Positions 41,767 to 50,612 of a stretch of 64,000 bases of DNA are shown piece by piece. Location: contig CAAGLJ010000101.1 of NCBI GenBank assembly GCA_900770785.1, positions 1 to 64,000 of the forward strand. Reading direction: 5' to 3'. A model generated the notes under the pieces. It saw only the letters and a list, made by a program, of their open reading frames with translations, searched no databases and was not told where the DNA came from. The number at the start of each line of letters is the position of its first letter. Position 1 is the stretch's first letter. The position numbers were made by a program, and so were the translations under genes. The stretch comes from Lachnospiraceae bacterium. GTDB taxonomy: Bacteria; Bacillota; Clostridia; Lachnospirales; Lachnospiraceae.

Positions 41767-42303
41767 CTACCTTCTGGAAGCAGGCACTGCCTCTTGGGGT
41801 ATCTGTCCGCTGACCGCCAATATACGAAAGACCCCGGCACATATACTGCCGGTTGCCAGCCCCGTAAAAATGGAGACTATCAATAGATAAGGCAAATAGC
41901 CGGCCACATAGACAGATTTCATTAATACCATTGCCACCGCAATCTGTCCTATATTATGAGCTGCTGCCCCCAGAACGCTGACTCCATAGACTGAAAAGAG
42001 CTTTACCCTTCTCATCAAAGTCATGGTTGCCAGTGCAAAAATTCCTCCCGTCAGGGAAAAAGCCAGACTGGACAGACCACCACCAAAAAAAGAGCCCAGA
42101 AAGCAGCGAAGAATCAGTATGGTAAAGGCATTCCTTTCCCCCAGAAAATAAAGTGCCATCAGGGTTACAATATTAGCCAGTCCCAATTTGACTCCTGGTA
42201 ATCCCACCAACATCTGCAGTGGAATAAAACGCTCCATATAAGACAGTACAAGAGCTAATGATATTAATATTGCGCAATAAATCAGTTGTTTTGTTCCCTT
42301 CAT
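41767..42303 (-). CDS. Gx transporter family membrane protein (EetB-like)
   Basis: A 178-aa protein with five to six membrane helices. It matches the Gx-transporter/heptaprenyl diphosphate synthase component I-like family by MERFIPLQMLVGLPGVKLGLANIVTLMALYFLG and LRCFLGSFFGGGLSSLAFSLTGGIFALATMTLM. In Listeria the EetB protein of the flavin-based electron transfer locus belongs to this annotation class. It lies between a NusG-II/EetA-like gene and the FMN-bind-like lipoprotein, the context expected of EetB. Spacing to both neighbours is under 30 bases. Confidence 0.85.
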   Translation of the reverse strand: MKGTKQLIYCAILISLALVLSYMERFIPLQMLVGLPGVKLGLANIVTLMALYFLGERNAFTILILRCFLGSFFGGGLSSLAFSLTGGIFALATMTLMRRVKLFSVYGVSVLGAAAHNIGQIAVAMVLMKSVYVAGYLPYLLIVSIFTGLATGSICAGVFRILAVSGQIPQEAVPASRR

Positions 42304-42321
42304 TCCATCCTCTTCATTCCA

Positions 42322-42708
42322 TTATTTTACCACAAAATCCACTTCTGATTCTCCCTCTATCCGAAGTTCTACCCGGTTAGGCAGGCAGACGATACTTCTA
42401 CCCGCTTCATGAATCCAGCCACTGTGTACACAGTCTGCTCCAGGACAATCAGATTTGATTATTCCAACCTCTCCCTGGCGTATCTGTATTTCATTCTGAT
42501 AGTCTCCCGTCAGGGTAAAGCTGGTATCCTGGTTAAGTGGAAGCTCCTTTACCAGCTCTCCATTCTGGTAAATAGCAACTCTGGCTGCTGGTGAAGATTT
42601 GACAGAAAAATGAAAAACAACTGTGGAAAGAATGGTCAGAACCAGCACGAAGCCAACGGCGAGATAATCTCCTTTTTTCCATTTTAATCTCAACTTATGG
42701 CTGTTCAC
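42322..42708 (-). CDS. NusG domain II membrane protein (EetA-like)
   Basis: A 128-aa protein with one membrane helix (residues about 15-36) and an outer NusG domain II. The domain signature DCPGADCVHSGWIHEAGRSIVCLPNRVEL contains three cysteines. EetA of Gram-positive extracellular electron transfer loci has this architecture. It is the first gene of the eight-gene operon that continues to 36316 and lies just after the promoter at 42743-42772. Confidence 0.87.
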   Translation of the reverse strand: MNSHKLRLKWKKGDYLAVGFVLVLTILSTVVFHFSVKSSPAARVAIYQNGELVKELPLNQDTSFTLTGDYQNEIQIRQGEVGIIKSDCPGADCVHSGWIHEAGRSIVCLPNRVELRIEGESEVDFVVK

Positions 42709-42742
42709 AGATCCTGCCCCCTTTCATTTGGTTTGCCTGAGT

Positions 42743-42775
42743 ATTATAACATAGGTAACTGCAAATTGTATACAA
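42743..42775 (-). promoter_or_regulatory. Operon promoter with palindromic operator candidate
   Basis: On the minus strand a perfect TATAAT -10 (plus 42743-42748) is 18 bases from TATACA (42767-42772). The -35 lies within the perfect palindrome TTGTATACAA (42766-42775), a form seen in GntR-type operators. Repression of the EET/Rnf-like operon from this site is inferred. Confidence 0.6.
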
Positions 42776-42845
42776 CTGTTTGACTTTTTTTTAACAAAAC
42801 CTATTCCAAATTTTGTCATCCTTTCCTTTAATTTCTTTCTCTGGC

Positions 42846-42889
42846 AAAAACAGGGGAAGAAGCCAAAGTAACCCGACTCCTTCCCCTGT
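42846..42889 (-). terminator. Terminator of clpX-like gene
   Basis: A perfect 10-bp stem ACAGGGGAAG/CTTCCCCTGT followed by TTTTT on the minus strand lies directly after the clpX-like stop. It separates that gene from the EET/Rnf-like operon. Confidence 0.85.
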
Positions 42890-42900
42890 CCTGCCATTCT

Positions 42901-44505
42901 CTATTCTGTTTTTACCTGGCTTATTTCTTCCAGACTGTCCCGTTCCTCCAGACCGCAGCTGTTACTGCGGATGTCGATTACAGGCCCTCCTGTTCCTTCA
43001 ATATAGGCTCTGGTGATGGTTACCCTCCCAATATTGTCATCCTTGGGAATTTCATACATAATATCCAGCATGAAATCTTCAATGATTGCCCTTAAGGCTC
43101 TGGCTCCTGTATCTTTTTCCAGGGCCTTTTCGGCGATAGCCTCTAATGCACTGTCGTCAAACTCCAGCTTCACCTCATCCAGCTCCAGCAGCTTCTGATA
43201 CTGCTTCAAAATGGCATTTCTGGGCTCCTTCAGTATCTTCACCAGCATTTCTTTGGAAAGTCCCTGCAAAGTATAGATTACCGGAAGCCTTCCCAGAAAT
43301 TCAGGAATCATACCGAATTTTCGTAAATCCTCTACCGTAACCTTGTCCAGAATATTCTTATCCTTGTCGTATTTATCCTTTAAATCAGCCCCAAAGCCAA
43401 TGGAGCTTTGCTTATTTAAACGCTGCCGGATAATCTCCTCCAGGTCAGGGAAAGCACCACCACAAATAAACAGGATATTTCTGGTATTAATGGTGGTCAG
43501 AGGAACCATGGCATTTTTACTGCTGGCACCTACCGGCACCTCAATATCTGCTCCCTCCAGCAGCTTTAGCATTCCCTGCTGTACTGATTCTCCGCTGACA
43601 TCCCGGGAGTTATGGTTCTTTTTCTTGGCAATTTTATCGATTTCATCAATAAAAATGATACCCTGCTCTGCCCTGTCCACGTCGTTATCTGCCGCCGCTA
43701 AAAGTTTACTTACCACGCTTTCAATATCATCGCCTATATATCCTGCCTCTGTCAATGAGGTGGCATCCGCAATGGCCAGAGGTACATCCAATAATCTGGC
43801 CAGGGTCTTTACCAGATAGGTCTTTCCGCTTCCGGTAGGACCAATCATCAGCATATTGGATTTTTCAATTTCAATTTCATCCATAGTTCCCGTAGCTACC
43901 CGCTTATAATGGTTATAAACCGCTACAGAAATCACCTTTTTTGCCCGCTCCTGTCCAATGACATACTCATCCAGCTGGGCCTTAATCTTATGTGGAGGGG
44001 GAATATTTTTAATATCCAGAACAGGCTTGTCACTCTTTTTTCTCTTTTTGGGACGCTGCCTGTTCCGCATTCCTCCATCCATGTTCAAGTCAGAAAGGTT
44101 AATAAAGCTGATATTGGGAAAACCTCTGCGGCCCATACCGGAAGCCTTATCTTCCTTATCTTCTTTTTCCTCTGTCTCAGAGGGCGAACCCTCTTCTTTT
44201 GCTTTTGCCGGTTCTTCCTCTGTATGCAGACCGCCCTTTTCCTCCGTCTTTTTTTCACCATATGGATTTTTTGCTGCAAACGGATTGAACTGGTACAGAC
44301 TGTTCATCATAGCAGGATCATTCAGCATTCCCTGATAATCGAACTGACTGATGGTTTCCATGGTTTTATGCATACAGTCGCCGCATACGGTAATCTCCCC
44401 CGGGAGTCTGAACATCTTTCCTGCCTTGCTTTCAGGTCTTTTACAAATGACACAGACATCTTCATACCCGTCTTCGGATGTTGTTGTATCAAACTCTTCT
44501 GCCAT
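42901..44505 (-). CDS. ClpX-like AAA+ unfoldase with long linker insertion
   Basis: A 534-aa protein, about 110 residues longer than ordinary ClpX. The N-terminal zinc domain has cysteines 18, 21, 41 and 44. A charged low-complexity linker (about 80-165) joins it to the AAA+ core with Walker A GPTGSGKT (222-229), pore loop GYIG (255-258; usually GYVG), Walker B FIDEID and arginine finger region. The IGF loop (369-371) that docks ClpP is present. The RKH substrate loop is missing. It is probably a ClpX paralogue with different substrates. No clpP or tig adjoins it. Confidence 0.88.
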   Translation of the reverse strand: MAEEFDTTTSEDGYEDVCVICKRPESKAGKMFRLPGEITVCGDCMHKTMETISQFDYQGMLNDPAMMNSLYQFNPFAAKNPYGEKKTEEKGGLHTEEEPAKAKEEGSPSETEEKEDKEDKASGMGRRGFPNISFINLSDLNMDGGMRNRQRPKKRKKSDKPVLDIKNIPPPHKIKAQLDEYVIGQERAKKVISVAVYNHYKRVATGTMDEIEIEKSNMLMIGPTGSGKTYLVKTLARLLDVPLAIADATSLTEAGYIGDDIESVVSKLLAAADNDVDRAEQGIIFIDEIDKIAKKKNHNSRDVSGESVQQGMLKLLEGADIEVPVGASSKNAMVPLTTINTRNILFICGGAFPDLEEIIRQRLNKQSSIGFGADLKDKYDKDKNILDKVTVEDLRKFGMIPEFLGRLPVIYTLQGLSKEMLVKILKEPRNAILKQYQKLLELDEVKLEFDDSALEAIAEKALEKDTGARALRAIIEDFMLDIMYEIPKDDNIGRVTITRAYIEGTGGPVIDIRSNSCGLEERDSLEEISQVKTE

Positions 44506-44562
44506 AATTATCCTCTCATTCTGCTGCCTCTGACAGCATTCTGATTACAGGAAAATGGGAAA

Positions 44563-45924
44563 TTATGGATTCTGCTGGACAGTGCTTTGCTTTCCAAGAA
44601 TAACCTGCAGAGTAATTTCCTCATAACCGCCTGCATTATTCCTCTGCACAACAATCGCTACCGTCTCTCCCATCTCATAATATTCCAGATAGCCCTGTAA
44701 ATCTTTCATCGTCGTTACTTTGTTTCCTTCAAAGCCGATGATAATGTCTCCCTTAAGCATACCTGCCGCCTTGGCACCGCCTTCATAAACCTGGGTAACA
44801 AAAACTCCCTCCGGCATACCATATATAGCAGACACATCACTGGCCACATCCAGGCCGGAAATCCCCAGGTAGCCTTTTTTTGCTTCATCTACCTTATCCT
44901 TGGTTTCGCGGCTCATTAATTCTTCCATGATCGGTCTGGCATTGGAAATAGGGATTGCATAGCCCATACCTTCAATGGCCGTACCACCGATTTTATTGGA
45001 ATTGATTCCGATTACCTCACCCTTCATGTTAAGAAGTGCTCCACCGGAGTTACCCGGGTTAATTGCTGCATCCGTCTGAATCAAGGTGCCGGATGTGGAG
45101 CCATTCTCTTCCATCTCAATCTTTCTGTTTAATGCACTGATTACTCCTGTGGTTACAGACTGACCATAGCCTAAAGCATTACCAATGGCAATAGCAGGCT
45201 CACCCACCTTCAGGCTGTCAGAGTCTCCCAGAACTGCTATGGAAATCTCCCCCAATGTGGAAGCCTCCAGCTCAGAAATATTTACTGCCAGAACAGCCAG
45301 ATCCATATTGGGATCAGAGCCTTTCACCTTTGCAGTAGCAATAGACTCATCAATAAACTTTACCTTTAAATCCAGTGAGTCTTCGATTACATGATGATTG
45401 GTAACGATCAGCAGCTCATTCTCATTTTCTCCCACAATAATACCGGAACCACTGTTGGGCTGCTCCGTCTGATAGGATTGTCCCCAGAATCTTCCCGTCA
45501 CCAGGGCCGTATTGGTAATGGATACAACGCTGGGCATTACCTCGTCCACTACCTCGGTAACATCCGTTACGACCGCAGTTACGGTCTGTGTGCTTTCAAT
45601 ACCGGATTTGCTGGTCAGCGTTTGCAGTCCTGTTTCCTGACCGTTCTCCTCCTTATCTGCCGTAAATTCTGATACAGTAGTCTGAGACGCTTCCCTGTCG
45701 GCCAACTGGTTGCCCAAATAAAAGCACAGGCTGGCACTAAGTCCGAAGAAGGCCCCCAGAAGGATACTCAGGAAAATCTTTTTTCCTGTTCCTGTACCCT
45801 TCGGTTTCTTCGGCTCCTGATAGCCCCTGCTGTAGCTTTCCTGCTCTCCCCCTGAGTAACGGGGATAAGTGGAATAATGATTTTCTCCTGCTGTGTAATT
45901 TTTGTTTTCTTCATTATTATACAT
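44563..45924 (-). CDS. HtrA/DegP-like serine protease
   Basis: A 453-aa membrane-anchored S1C protease. A cytoplasmic Tyr/Gly-rich N-terminus (residues 1-60) is followed by one membrane helix (about 65-88). A trypsin-like domain has His in IVTNHHVIEDS, Asp in DPNMDLAVL and Ser in NPGNSGGALL. A C-terminal PDZ domain follows (GYLGISGLDVASDVSAIYGMPEGVFV, MLKGDIIIGFEGNKV). It degrades or refolds proteins at the outer face of the membrane. The start is the ATG at 45924, after AAGGAAG; the frame open to 46026 lacks one. Confidence 0.95.
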   Translation of the reverse strand: MYNNEENKNYTAGENHYSTYPRYSGGEQESYSRGYQEPKKPKGTGTGKKIFLSILLGAFFGLSASLCFYLGNQLADREASQTTVSEFTADKEENGQETGLQTLTSKSGIESTQTVTAVVTDVTEVVDEVMPSVVSITNTALVTGRFWGQSYQTEQPNSGSGIIVGENENELLIVTNHHVIEDSLDLKVKFIDESIATAKVKGSDPNMDLAVLAVNISELEASTLGEISIAVLGDSDSLKVGEPAIAIGNALGYGQSVTTGVISALNRKIEMEENGSTSGTLIQTDAAINPGNSGGALLNMKGEVIGINSNKIGGTAIEGMGYAIPISNARPIMEELMSRETKDKVDEAKKGYLGISGLDVASDVSAIYGMPEGVFVTQVYEGGAKAAGMLKGDIIIGFEGNKVTTMKDLQGYLEYYEMGETVAIVVQRNNAGGYEEITLQVILGKQSTVQQNP

Positions 45925-45958
45925 ATCAACACTTCCTTTGCCTAGTTTCAAATTGATG

Positions 45959-45986
45959 TTTATAGTATAACTGTCAAATGTGTTAA
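45959..45986 (-). promoter_or_regulatory. htrA promoter candidate
   Basis: On the minus strand TTAACA (45981-45986) and TATAAA (45959-45964) are 16 bases apart, about 35 bases before the htrA ATG. Confidence 0.5.
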
Positions 45987-46013
45987 TTTTGTGTTTAAAG
46001 TCTGTATATTCTA

Positions 46014-46949
46014 TTAAAAATCCCAATAATTTCCATTCATGCTGCTGGCTTTGATGACGGCTTTGGGTAATTTTTTATAAGCTTTACCCAGTCGATAGCC
46101 TATAAGCTTACAGCCGGTTTCATAGAAGAATGGAAGTATCCACCAGATTTTCCTTTTCTGCCATAAAAAACTGATCATCTCTTTAACCAGCCTTTTCCCT
46201 TCCTTCTCAGAAGGTATTCCGGAAAAAATTTCCGGGTGATCTGCCTGGGAAACTCCCAAATCAAAATTACGCCTAAGCTGCTGTAGTCCCGTATAGCTGT
46301 GAGAATGGATCACCCTGGCCAGAGCCTGATAGGCAATTCTGTAACCTCGTTTAACAGCCCCTGCTGCATAAATCATATCCTCATTAAAAATCGTATGCCG
46401 GATAAAGCCCCCCAGCTCATCATAAATCTTCCGGTTGTAGGCTGCACAGACATTGGAGCAGAAGTAGGTCTTAATTCCCAGCTTTTTTAAATCATCCGAC
46501 GATTTTATCTGACTTTCATCAGGATAATTAAACCTTCTTGTATACTCCTCCAGAATCCTGCTGCCCGGTCTTGCCAGCTGTCTGCCATAGGCCACAGCCA
46601 CCTTTTCTTGTTGCAGAGCCGACAGAAGCTCTTCAATCAGCCTTTCGTCTTTTGGCATGGCATCCTGGGTCATACACAGGAAAAAAGGTGTTTGGGAAAA
46701 TTGTACCCCTTCATGTCTGGTCTTCCCATGATCAAACTCCTGTCGGCTGACATGATGAATTTCAATATTATCATATCTTTCCAGAATCCTGCTTTCTTTA
46801 AGAAAAGGCTCTATCAGAGCCTCCTCTGTATTCATCAGAATAATTTTACCGGGAGGAATCGTCTGCCTTTGCAGCCTGTCAATCAATTCTGTAAATTCCC
46901 CATTCGGTTTATAAGTTGGAATCACTACATCTATCAGACTCTTTTCCAT
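46014..46949 (-). CDS. Family 2 glycosyltransferase
   Basis: A 311-aa GT-A enzyme starting IDVVIPTYKPNGEFTELIDRLQRQT. Acidic residues lie in the CMTQDAMPKD segment (DxD-like position near residue 96), with later GGFIRHTIFNEDMIYAAGAVKRGY and ARVIHSHSYTGLQQLRRNFDLG. This pattern is common in rhamnosyltransferases, but the donor is not proven. It has no membrane segment except a weak C-terminal hydrophobic patch. It is the last glycosyl gene of the polysaccharide locus, between the LCP gene and htrA. Confidence 0.88.
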   Translation of the reverse strand: MEKSLIDVVIPTYKPNGEFTELIDRLQRQTIPPGKIILMNTEEALIEPFLKESRILERYDNIEIHHVSRQEFDHGKTRHEGVQFSQTPFFLCMTQDAMPKDERLIEELLSALQQEKVAVAYGRQLARPGSRILEEYTRRFNYPDESQIKSSDDLKKLGIKTYFCSNVCAAYNRKIYDELGGFIRHTIFNEDMIYAAGAVKRGYRIAYQALARVIHSHSYTGLQQLRRNFDLGVSQADHPEIFSGIPSEKEGKRLVKEMISFLWQKRKIWWILPFFYETGCKLIGYRLGKAYKKLPKAVIKASSMNGNYWDF

Positions 46950-47005
46950 CCTGTTTCCCTTTCAAGACCAGAAAAGGCTGTTGTATAACAACAGCCCCTA
47001 AAGGT

Positions 47006-48106
47006 TTACTTTCCAGTATCATTCCTGATAATCTGGCTATACTTCTGTACTTCGTCAGAAAGCTCATATTCCTGGGTATCAAACAGGAATTCATGGAGCT
47101 TAACCACGTTGGCATTCAAATCCACAGGGATAACACAGCTTCCCTTTTTACCCAGAGTTGCGGTGGTACGGTATTCCGCAAAAGGGAATCCATCCTTACC
47201 AACAATATTATATTGGGTAATCTGTCCTAATACTTCCAGCATTTCATTTACATCCAAAGAAGTAGATACATAAGGCAGTACTTCATCCATAATTTTATTC
47301 AAGGTAGCGGGACTGGCTGTTTTAGCCTTTTCCATAATAGCCGATAAAACCTCTCTCTGGCGCTCAGCACGCATAAAATCGTCACCCACCTGACGAACAC
47401 GACAGTAAGCAGTAGCCTGCAGTCCGTTCAGGGTCTGCAAACCGGAACGGGTTATCGGAATATAATCCTTTCCTTCATCAGCAACAAAGGTTTTTCCGTC
47501 AGTAGTGGTTCCCACCATACTGATCTGATAATTGTTCAAATGCCGGATTTCCTCTTCCAGAATGTTGATTTCCACACCTCCGACGGCATCTATAACCTTT
47601 TCCAGCCCTGTAAAGCCTATGGTGATATAATCCTCAATATTTAAATCCAGGTTCATATTCAGCATATTGATGGCCTGCTCCGGCCCTCCTTTTGCATAGG
47701 CTGAATTACTCTTATTATAAGTATCATTACCAAGATTCAGATAAGTATCTCTGTATACGCTGACCAGCTTAACATCTCCTGTATCCAGATTGACGGAAGC
47801 AATCATAATGGTATCCGAACGATTTCCTTTTCCCAGGGATTGGTCGCGGGAGTCTACGCCAAAAAGAGCAATGTTCCGATATCCCTTCAGAGTCTCATTA
47901 TTTCTTACGGCTTCGTTAACCTCAATATTTTCCGGATTGATGGAAATCTTGTTTACCTTGTCGGTTTTTAAAACTGCATACAAAACAATCAGCAATACGA
48001 CCAAAAGTACGATTTCCAAAATAAACAACAGAATCCTGTTCTTCTTCCTTCTGGCGGAATTTTTCTTTTTCTTTTTCGCCTGTGTTCCTACATTTTTTGC
48101 TGCCAT
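47006..48106 (-). CDS. LytR-CpsA-Psr (LCP) family protein
   Basis: A 366-aa membrane protein with a very basic cytoplasmic N-terminus (KKKKKNSARRKKNR), one helix at about 27-47, and an outer LCP domain. LCP motifs are IALFGVDSRDQ, GNRSDTIMIASVNLDTGDVKLVSVYRDTYL, the TRSGLQTLNGLQATAYCRVRQVGDDFMRAERQREVL block, with the Arg and Asp residues that bind polyprenyl pyrophosphate. LCP enzymes attach lipid-linked glycopolymers to peptidoglycan. Its place here suggests the exported polymer becomes wall-linked. Confidence 0.95.
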   Translation of the reverse strand: MAAKNVGTQAKKKKKNSARRKKNRILLFILEIVLLVVLLIVLYAVLKTDKVNKISINPENIEVNEAVRNNETLKGYRNIALFGVDSRDQSLGKGNRSDTIMIASVNLDTGDVKLVSVYRDTYLNLGNDTYNKSNSAYAKGGPEQAINMLNMNLDLNIEDYITIGFTGLEKVIDAVGGVEINILEEEIRHLNNYQISMVGTTTDGKTFVADEGKDYIPITRSGLQTLNGLQATAYCRVRQVGDDFMRAERQREVLSAIMEKAKTASPATLNKIMDEVLPYVSTSLDVNEMLEVLGQITQYNIVGKDGFPFAEYRTTATLGKKGSCVIPVDLNANVVKLHEFLFDTQEYELSDEVQKYSQIIRNDTGK

Positions 48107-48150
48107 TTTTCCTCTTCCTTTACTGTAAAAGTATTAAAATTATATAGGGT

Positions 48151-49563
48151 TTAGTAAGCATTTTCATTAACAACTCCTTTGAAAAGAGTCATGAAAATAA
48201 TTTTTATATCAAAGACCATACTCCAGTTTTCAATATAATACAAGTCACATTCGATTCTGCGACGTATGGAAGTATCGCCTCGATATCCATTAACCTGTGC
48301 CCATCCGGTTAAGCCCGGCCTTACCTGATGCTTGATCATGTAACGGGGAATTTCTTCCTTAAATCGCTCTACAAACTGTGGCCTTTCCGGTCTGGGGCCT
48401 ACAATACTCATATCCCCTTTCAGGATGTTCCACAGCTGTGGAAGCTCGTCCATACTGGTTCGGCGAAGAATCTTACCGATTCTGGTTACTCTGGGATCGT
48501 TTTTCACCGTCCAGCCTTCTCTTTCCACTGCTTCACTTTGTACCTCCATAGTACGGAATTTATACATTTGAAAGGGCTTATTATGAAGCCCTACTCTTTC
48601 CTGTTTAAAAATAACCGGTCCCCTGCTGGTGGTTTTCACCAGAACCGCCAGCACCAGAAGCAGCGGGGAAAGAATCAAAAGTCCCAGTGTCGAGCCCACA
48701 ATATCCATAAGCCGTTTGGCAAAGGCATTCAGCGTATTGGTCAGGGGCACATAGCGGATATTAATTACCGGCAGCCCCATTAAATCTTCCGTATAAGGCT
48801 TGTTGGGGATCAGACTGTTATAGTCCGGGATAAACTTGGTATGAACCCCCGATTTCTCACACAGACTGACGATCTGCTCCAAAATATCATAATCTGCCAA
48901 AGACAGCGTAACGGCAATCTCATCCAGCTGACTTAAGGGCAGAATCACTTCCAGATTTTCTATGGTTCCCAGTACCTTCACTCCCCGGTACATGGTTCCT
49001 GTGGGAACATGATTGTCCAGAATTCCTCTTACCACATATCCCCACTGGGGATTGGCATTGATCCGATTGATGTATTCCTCTGCCGCCCGAGAGTAGCCCA
49101 CCAGCAGAATGTATTTCAGGTTATAGCCCTTCTTTCTGAAATAACGCAGAGTCTTTCTGAGTACAATACGAAAGGTCAGGGTAATAATAATATTCAGTAC
49201 AAAGAAGATGCCAATCAGCCCTCGGGAAAAGTCCGTAATCTTAAAGGCCGTAATGCAGACCATGAAGCCTGCCACCCCAATCAGATTGACCTTGAAGATA
49301 TCCAGAATCTCCTTCTCCAGAGTCTGAGAACGCTTGGGCGTATACAGTTTATACCAATAATATAAAATAATATATCCGGGTACCAGAAAATACAGGGCGC
49401 TGAAGTAAACACCCCTGGGCAGGGCACCAATACCTTCCTCTGAGAAAGGGCCTTTAAATTTCAGATACCAGGCCAGCAGATAAGAGCCGGTCACCGCCAG
49501 GGCATCCAGCAGCACATGCAGTCGGTTAAAATATTTCTGGTTGTCTTTTATCATATCAGCCAC
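48151..49563 (-). CDS. Polyprenyl-phosphate sugar phosphotransferase (priming enzyme)
   Basis: A 470-aa polyprenol phosphate hexose-1-phosphate transferase. Four N-terminal membrane helices (about 15-130) are followed by a CoA-binding/nucleotide-like domain (ILLVGYSRAAEEYINRI) and the C-terminal catalytic domain: KRLMDIVGSTLGLLILSP, VIFKQERVGLHNKPFQMYKFRTM and SMDELPQLWNILKGDMSIVGPRPERP. It resembles undecaprenyl-phosphate glucose phosphotransferases (CpsE/WbaP class). It starts polymer assembly on the lipid carrier at the inner face of the membrane. Confidence 0.94.
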   Translation of the reverse strand: MADMIKDNQKYFNRLHVLLDALAVTGSYLLAWYLKFKGPFSEEGIGALPRGVYFSALYFLVPGYIILYYWYKLYTPKRSQTLEKEILDIFKVNLIGVAGFMVCITAFKITDFSRGLIGIFFVLNIIITLTFRIVLRKTLRYFRKKGYNLKYILLVGYSRAAEEYINRINANPQWGYVVRGILDNHVPTGTMYRGVKVLGTIENLEVILPLSQLDEIAVTLSLADYDILEQIVSLCEKSGVHTKFIPDYNSLIPNKPYTEDLMGLPVINIRYVPLTNTLNAFAKRLMDIVGSTLGLLILSPLLLVLAVLVKTTSRGPVIFKQERVGLHNKPFQMYKFRTMEVQSEAVEREGWTVKNDPRVTRIGKILRRTSMDELPQLWNILKGDMSIVGPRPERPQFVERFKEEIPRYMIKHQVRPGLTGWAQVNGYRGDTSIRRRIECDLYYIENWSMVFDIKIIFMTLFKGVVNENAY

Positions 49564-49620
49564 CCAATTCTATACATAGCAAATATTTTACAATATTCAA
49601 AGCGAAAGTACAACTGGAAT

Positions 49621-50589
49621 TTATCCTCCAAACCGCCGCAGGGTGTTCTCCCACAGCTTGCCCTGAATTCGTATCAGATTTCCCAGATTTTCTGCACCCG
49701 GATACTGCTTTCTTAGTTTGCCCCGTTTCTCTTTGCATAAGCGTATTCCGGAAAGACAGCCCTTCCAATATATGGCGCCAAAGCCTTTTTTTTGAAAAAA
49801 AAGAAATTTAATGAAAAAGCCTGCCAGAAGCAGGGGCAAATTCAAAAGAATCTGCCATAGCGGCATATTTTTATAAATCAGATATATGCTGTTTCTGGAA
49901 GACAGGCTGATTTTAAACTCGTTATAGCGGGATCCGCTGGCCCCGCTCCCCGCATGATAGACTACTGCCTCGGGGGAATAAAAATTACGGTAGCCGTAAA
50001 GCTGCGCCCGGTAGCCCAAGTCACAGTCCTCCAGATAGGCAAAGTGATTCTCATCAAAATAGCCCAGTCGGTCCACCAAAGCCTTACGGTAAATGGCTGC
50101 TCCGCCACAGGCAGAAAAAATCTCCTCCTCCCTGGTATAGCTGCTGTCTGCCCTTTTTCCCTTGCCCCGGGCAAACGCCCAGCCAAGGGCACAATATAAA
50201 TCTCCCGCCCCATCCAGAAGCTGCGGCTCATACATATCCACCATTCTGGCAGAGACGGAAAAACGCTTCGGACTCCTCTCCAGAGCCTCCTCCAAAGCCC
50301 TCACGAAGCCGGGCACCACTTTTGTATCATTATTCAATAAAATGACATAGGGGGTATCCGCCGCCCTGATTCCTTCATTAACCGCCCGGCAGAAGCCTGT
50401 ATTTTCTCCCATGACCATAATCCTGGCTTCGGTACAGTTGGCCTGTATCCACTCCAGAGAGCCATCTGTGGAACCATTATCCACGATACATACCTGAAAA
50501 TCCGAAGACCGGTCTTCTCTGAGGGACTGTATACAGTCCTCTATAAATTTGATTCCGTTATAATTGGGAATAACAACGGTAGTTTTCAT
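49621..50589 (-). CDS. Family 2 glycosyltransferase (rhamnosyltransferase-like)
   Basis: A 322-aa GT-A enzyme: TTVVIPNYNGIKFIEDCIQSLRED, VDNGSTDGSLEW, TGFCRAVNEGI, ILLNNDTKV (metal-binding NDD-type site) and GYFDENHFAYLEDCDLGYRAQLYGY. This is the WbbL-like rhamnosyltransferase pattern, fitting rfbC in the locus; donor identity is inferred. A C-terminal hydrophobic segment (LWQILLNLPLLLAGFFIKFLFF) probably holds it to the membrane. The ATG at 50589 follows AAGGG. It lies 23 bases after the preceding glycosyltransferase. Confidence 0.88.
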   Translation of the reverse strand: MKTTVVIPNYNGIKFIEDCIQSLREDRSSDFQVCIVDNGSTDGSLEWIQANCTEARIMVMGENTGFCRAVNEGIRAADTPYVILLNNDTKVVPGFVRALEEALERSPKRFSVSARMVDMYEPQLLDGAGDLYCALGWAFARGKGKRADSSYTREEEIFSACGGAAIYRKALVDRLGYFDENHFAYLEDCDLGYRAQLYGYRNFYSPEAVVYHAGSGASGSRYNEFKISLSSRNSIYLIYKNMPLWQILLNLPLLLAGFFIKFLFFQKKGFGAIYWKGCLSGIRLCKEKRGKLRKQYPGAENLGNLIRIQGKLWENTLRRFGG

Positions 50590-50612
50590 GGCATTCCCTT
50601 CCTCATGCAGTC

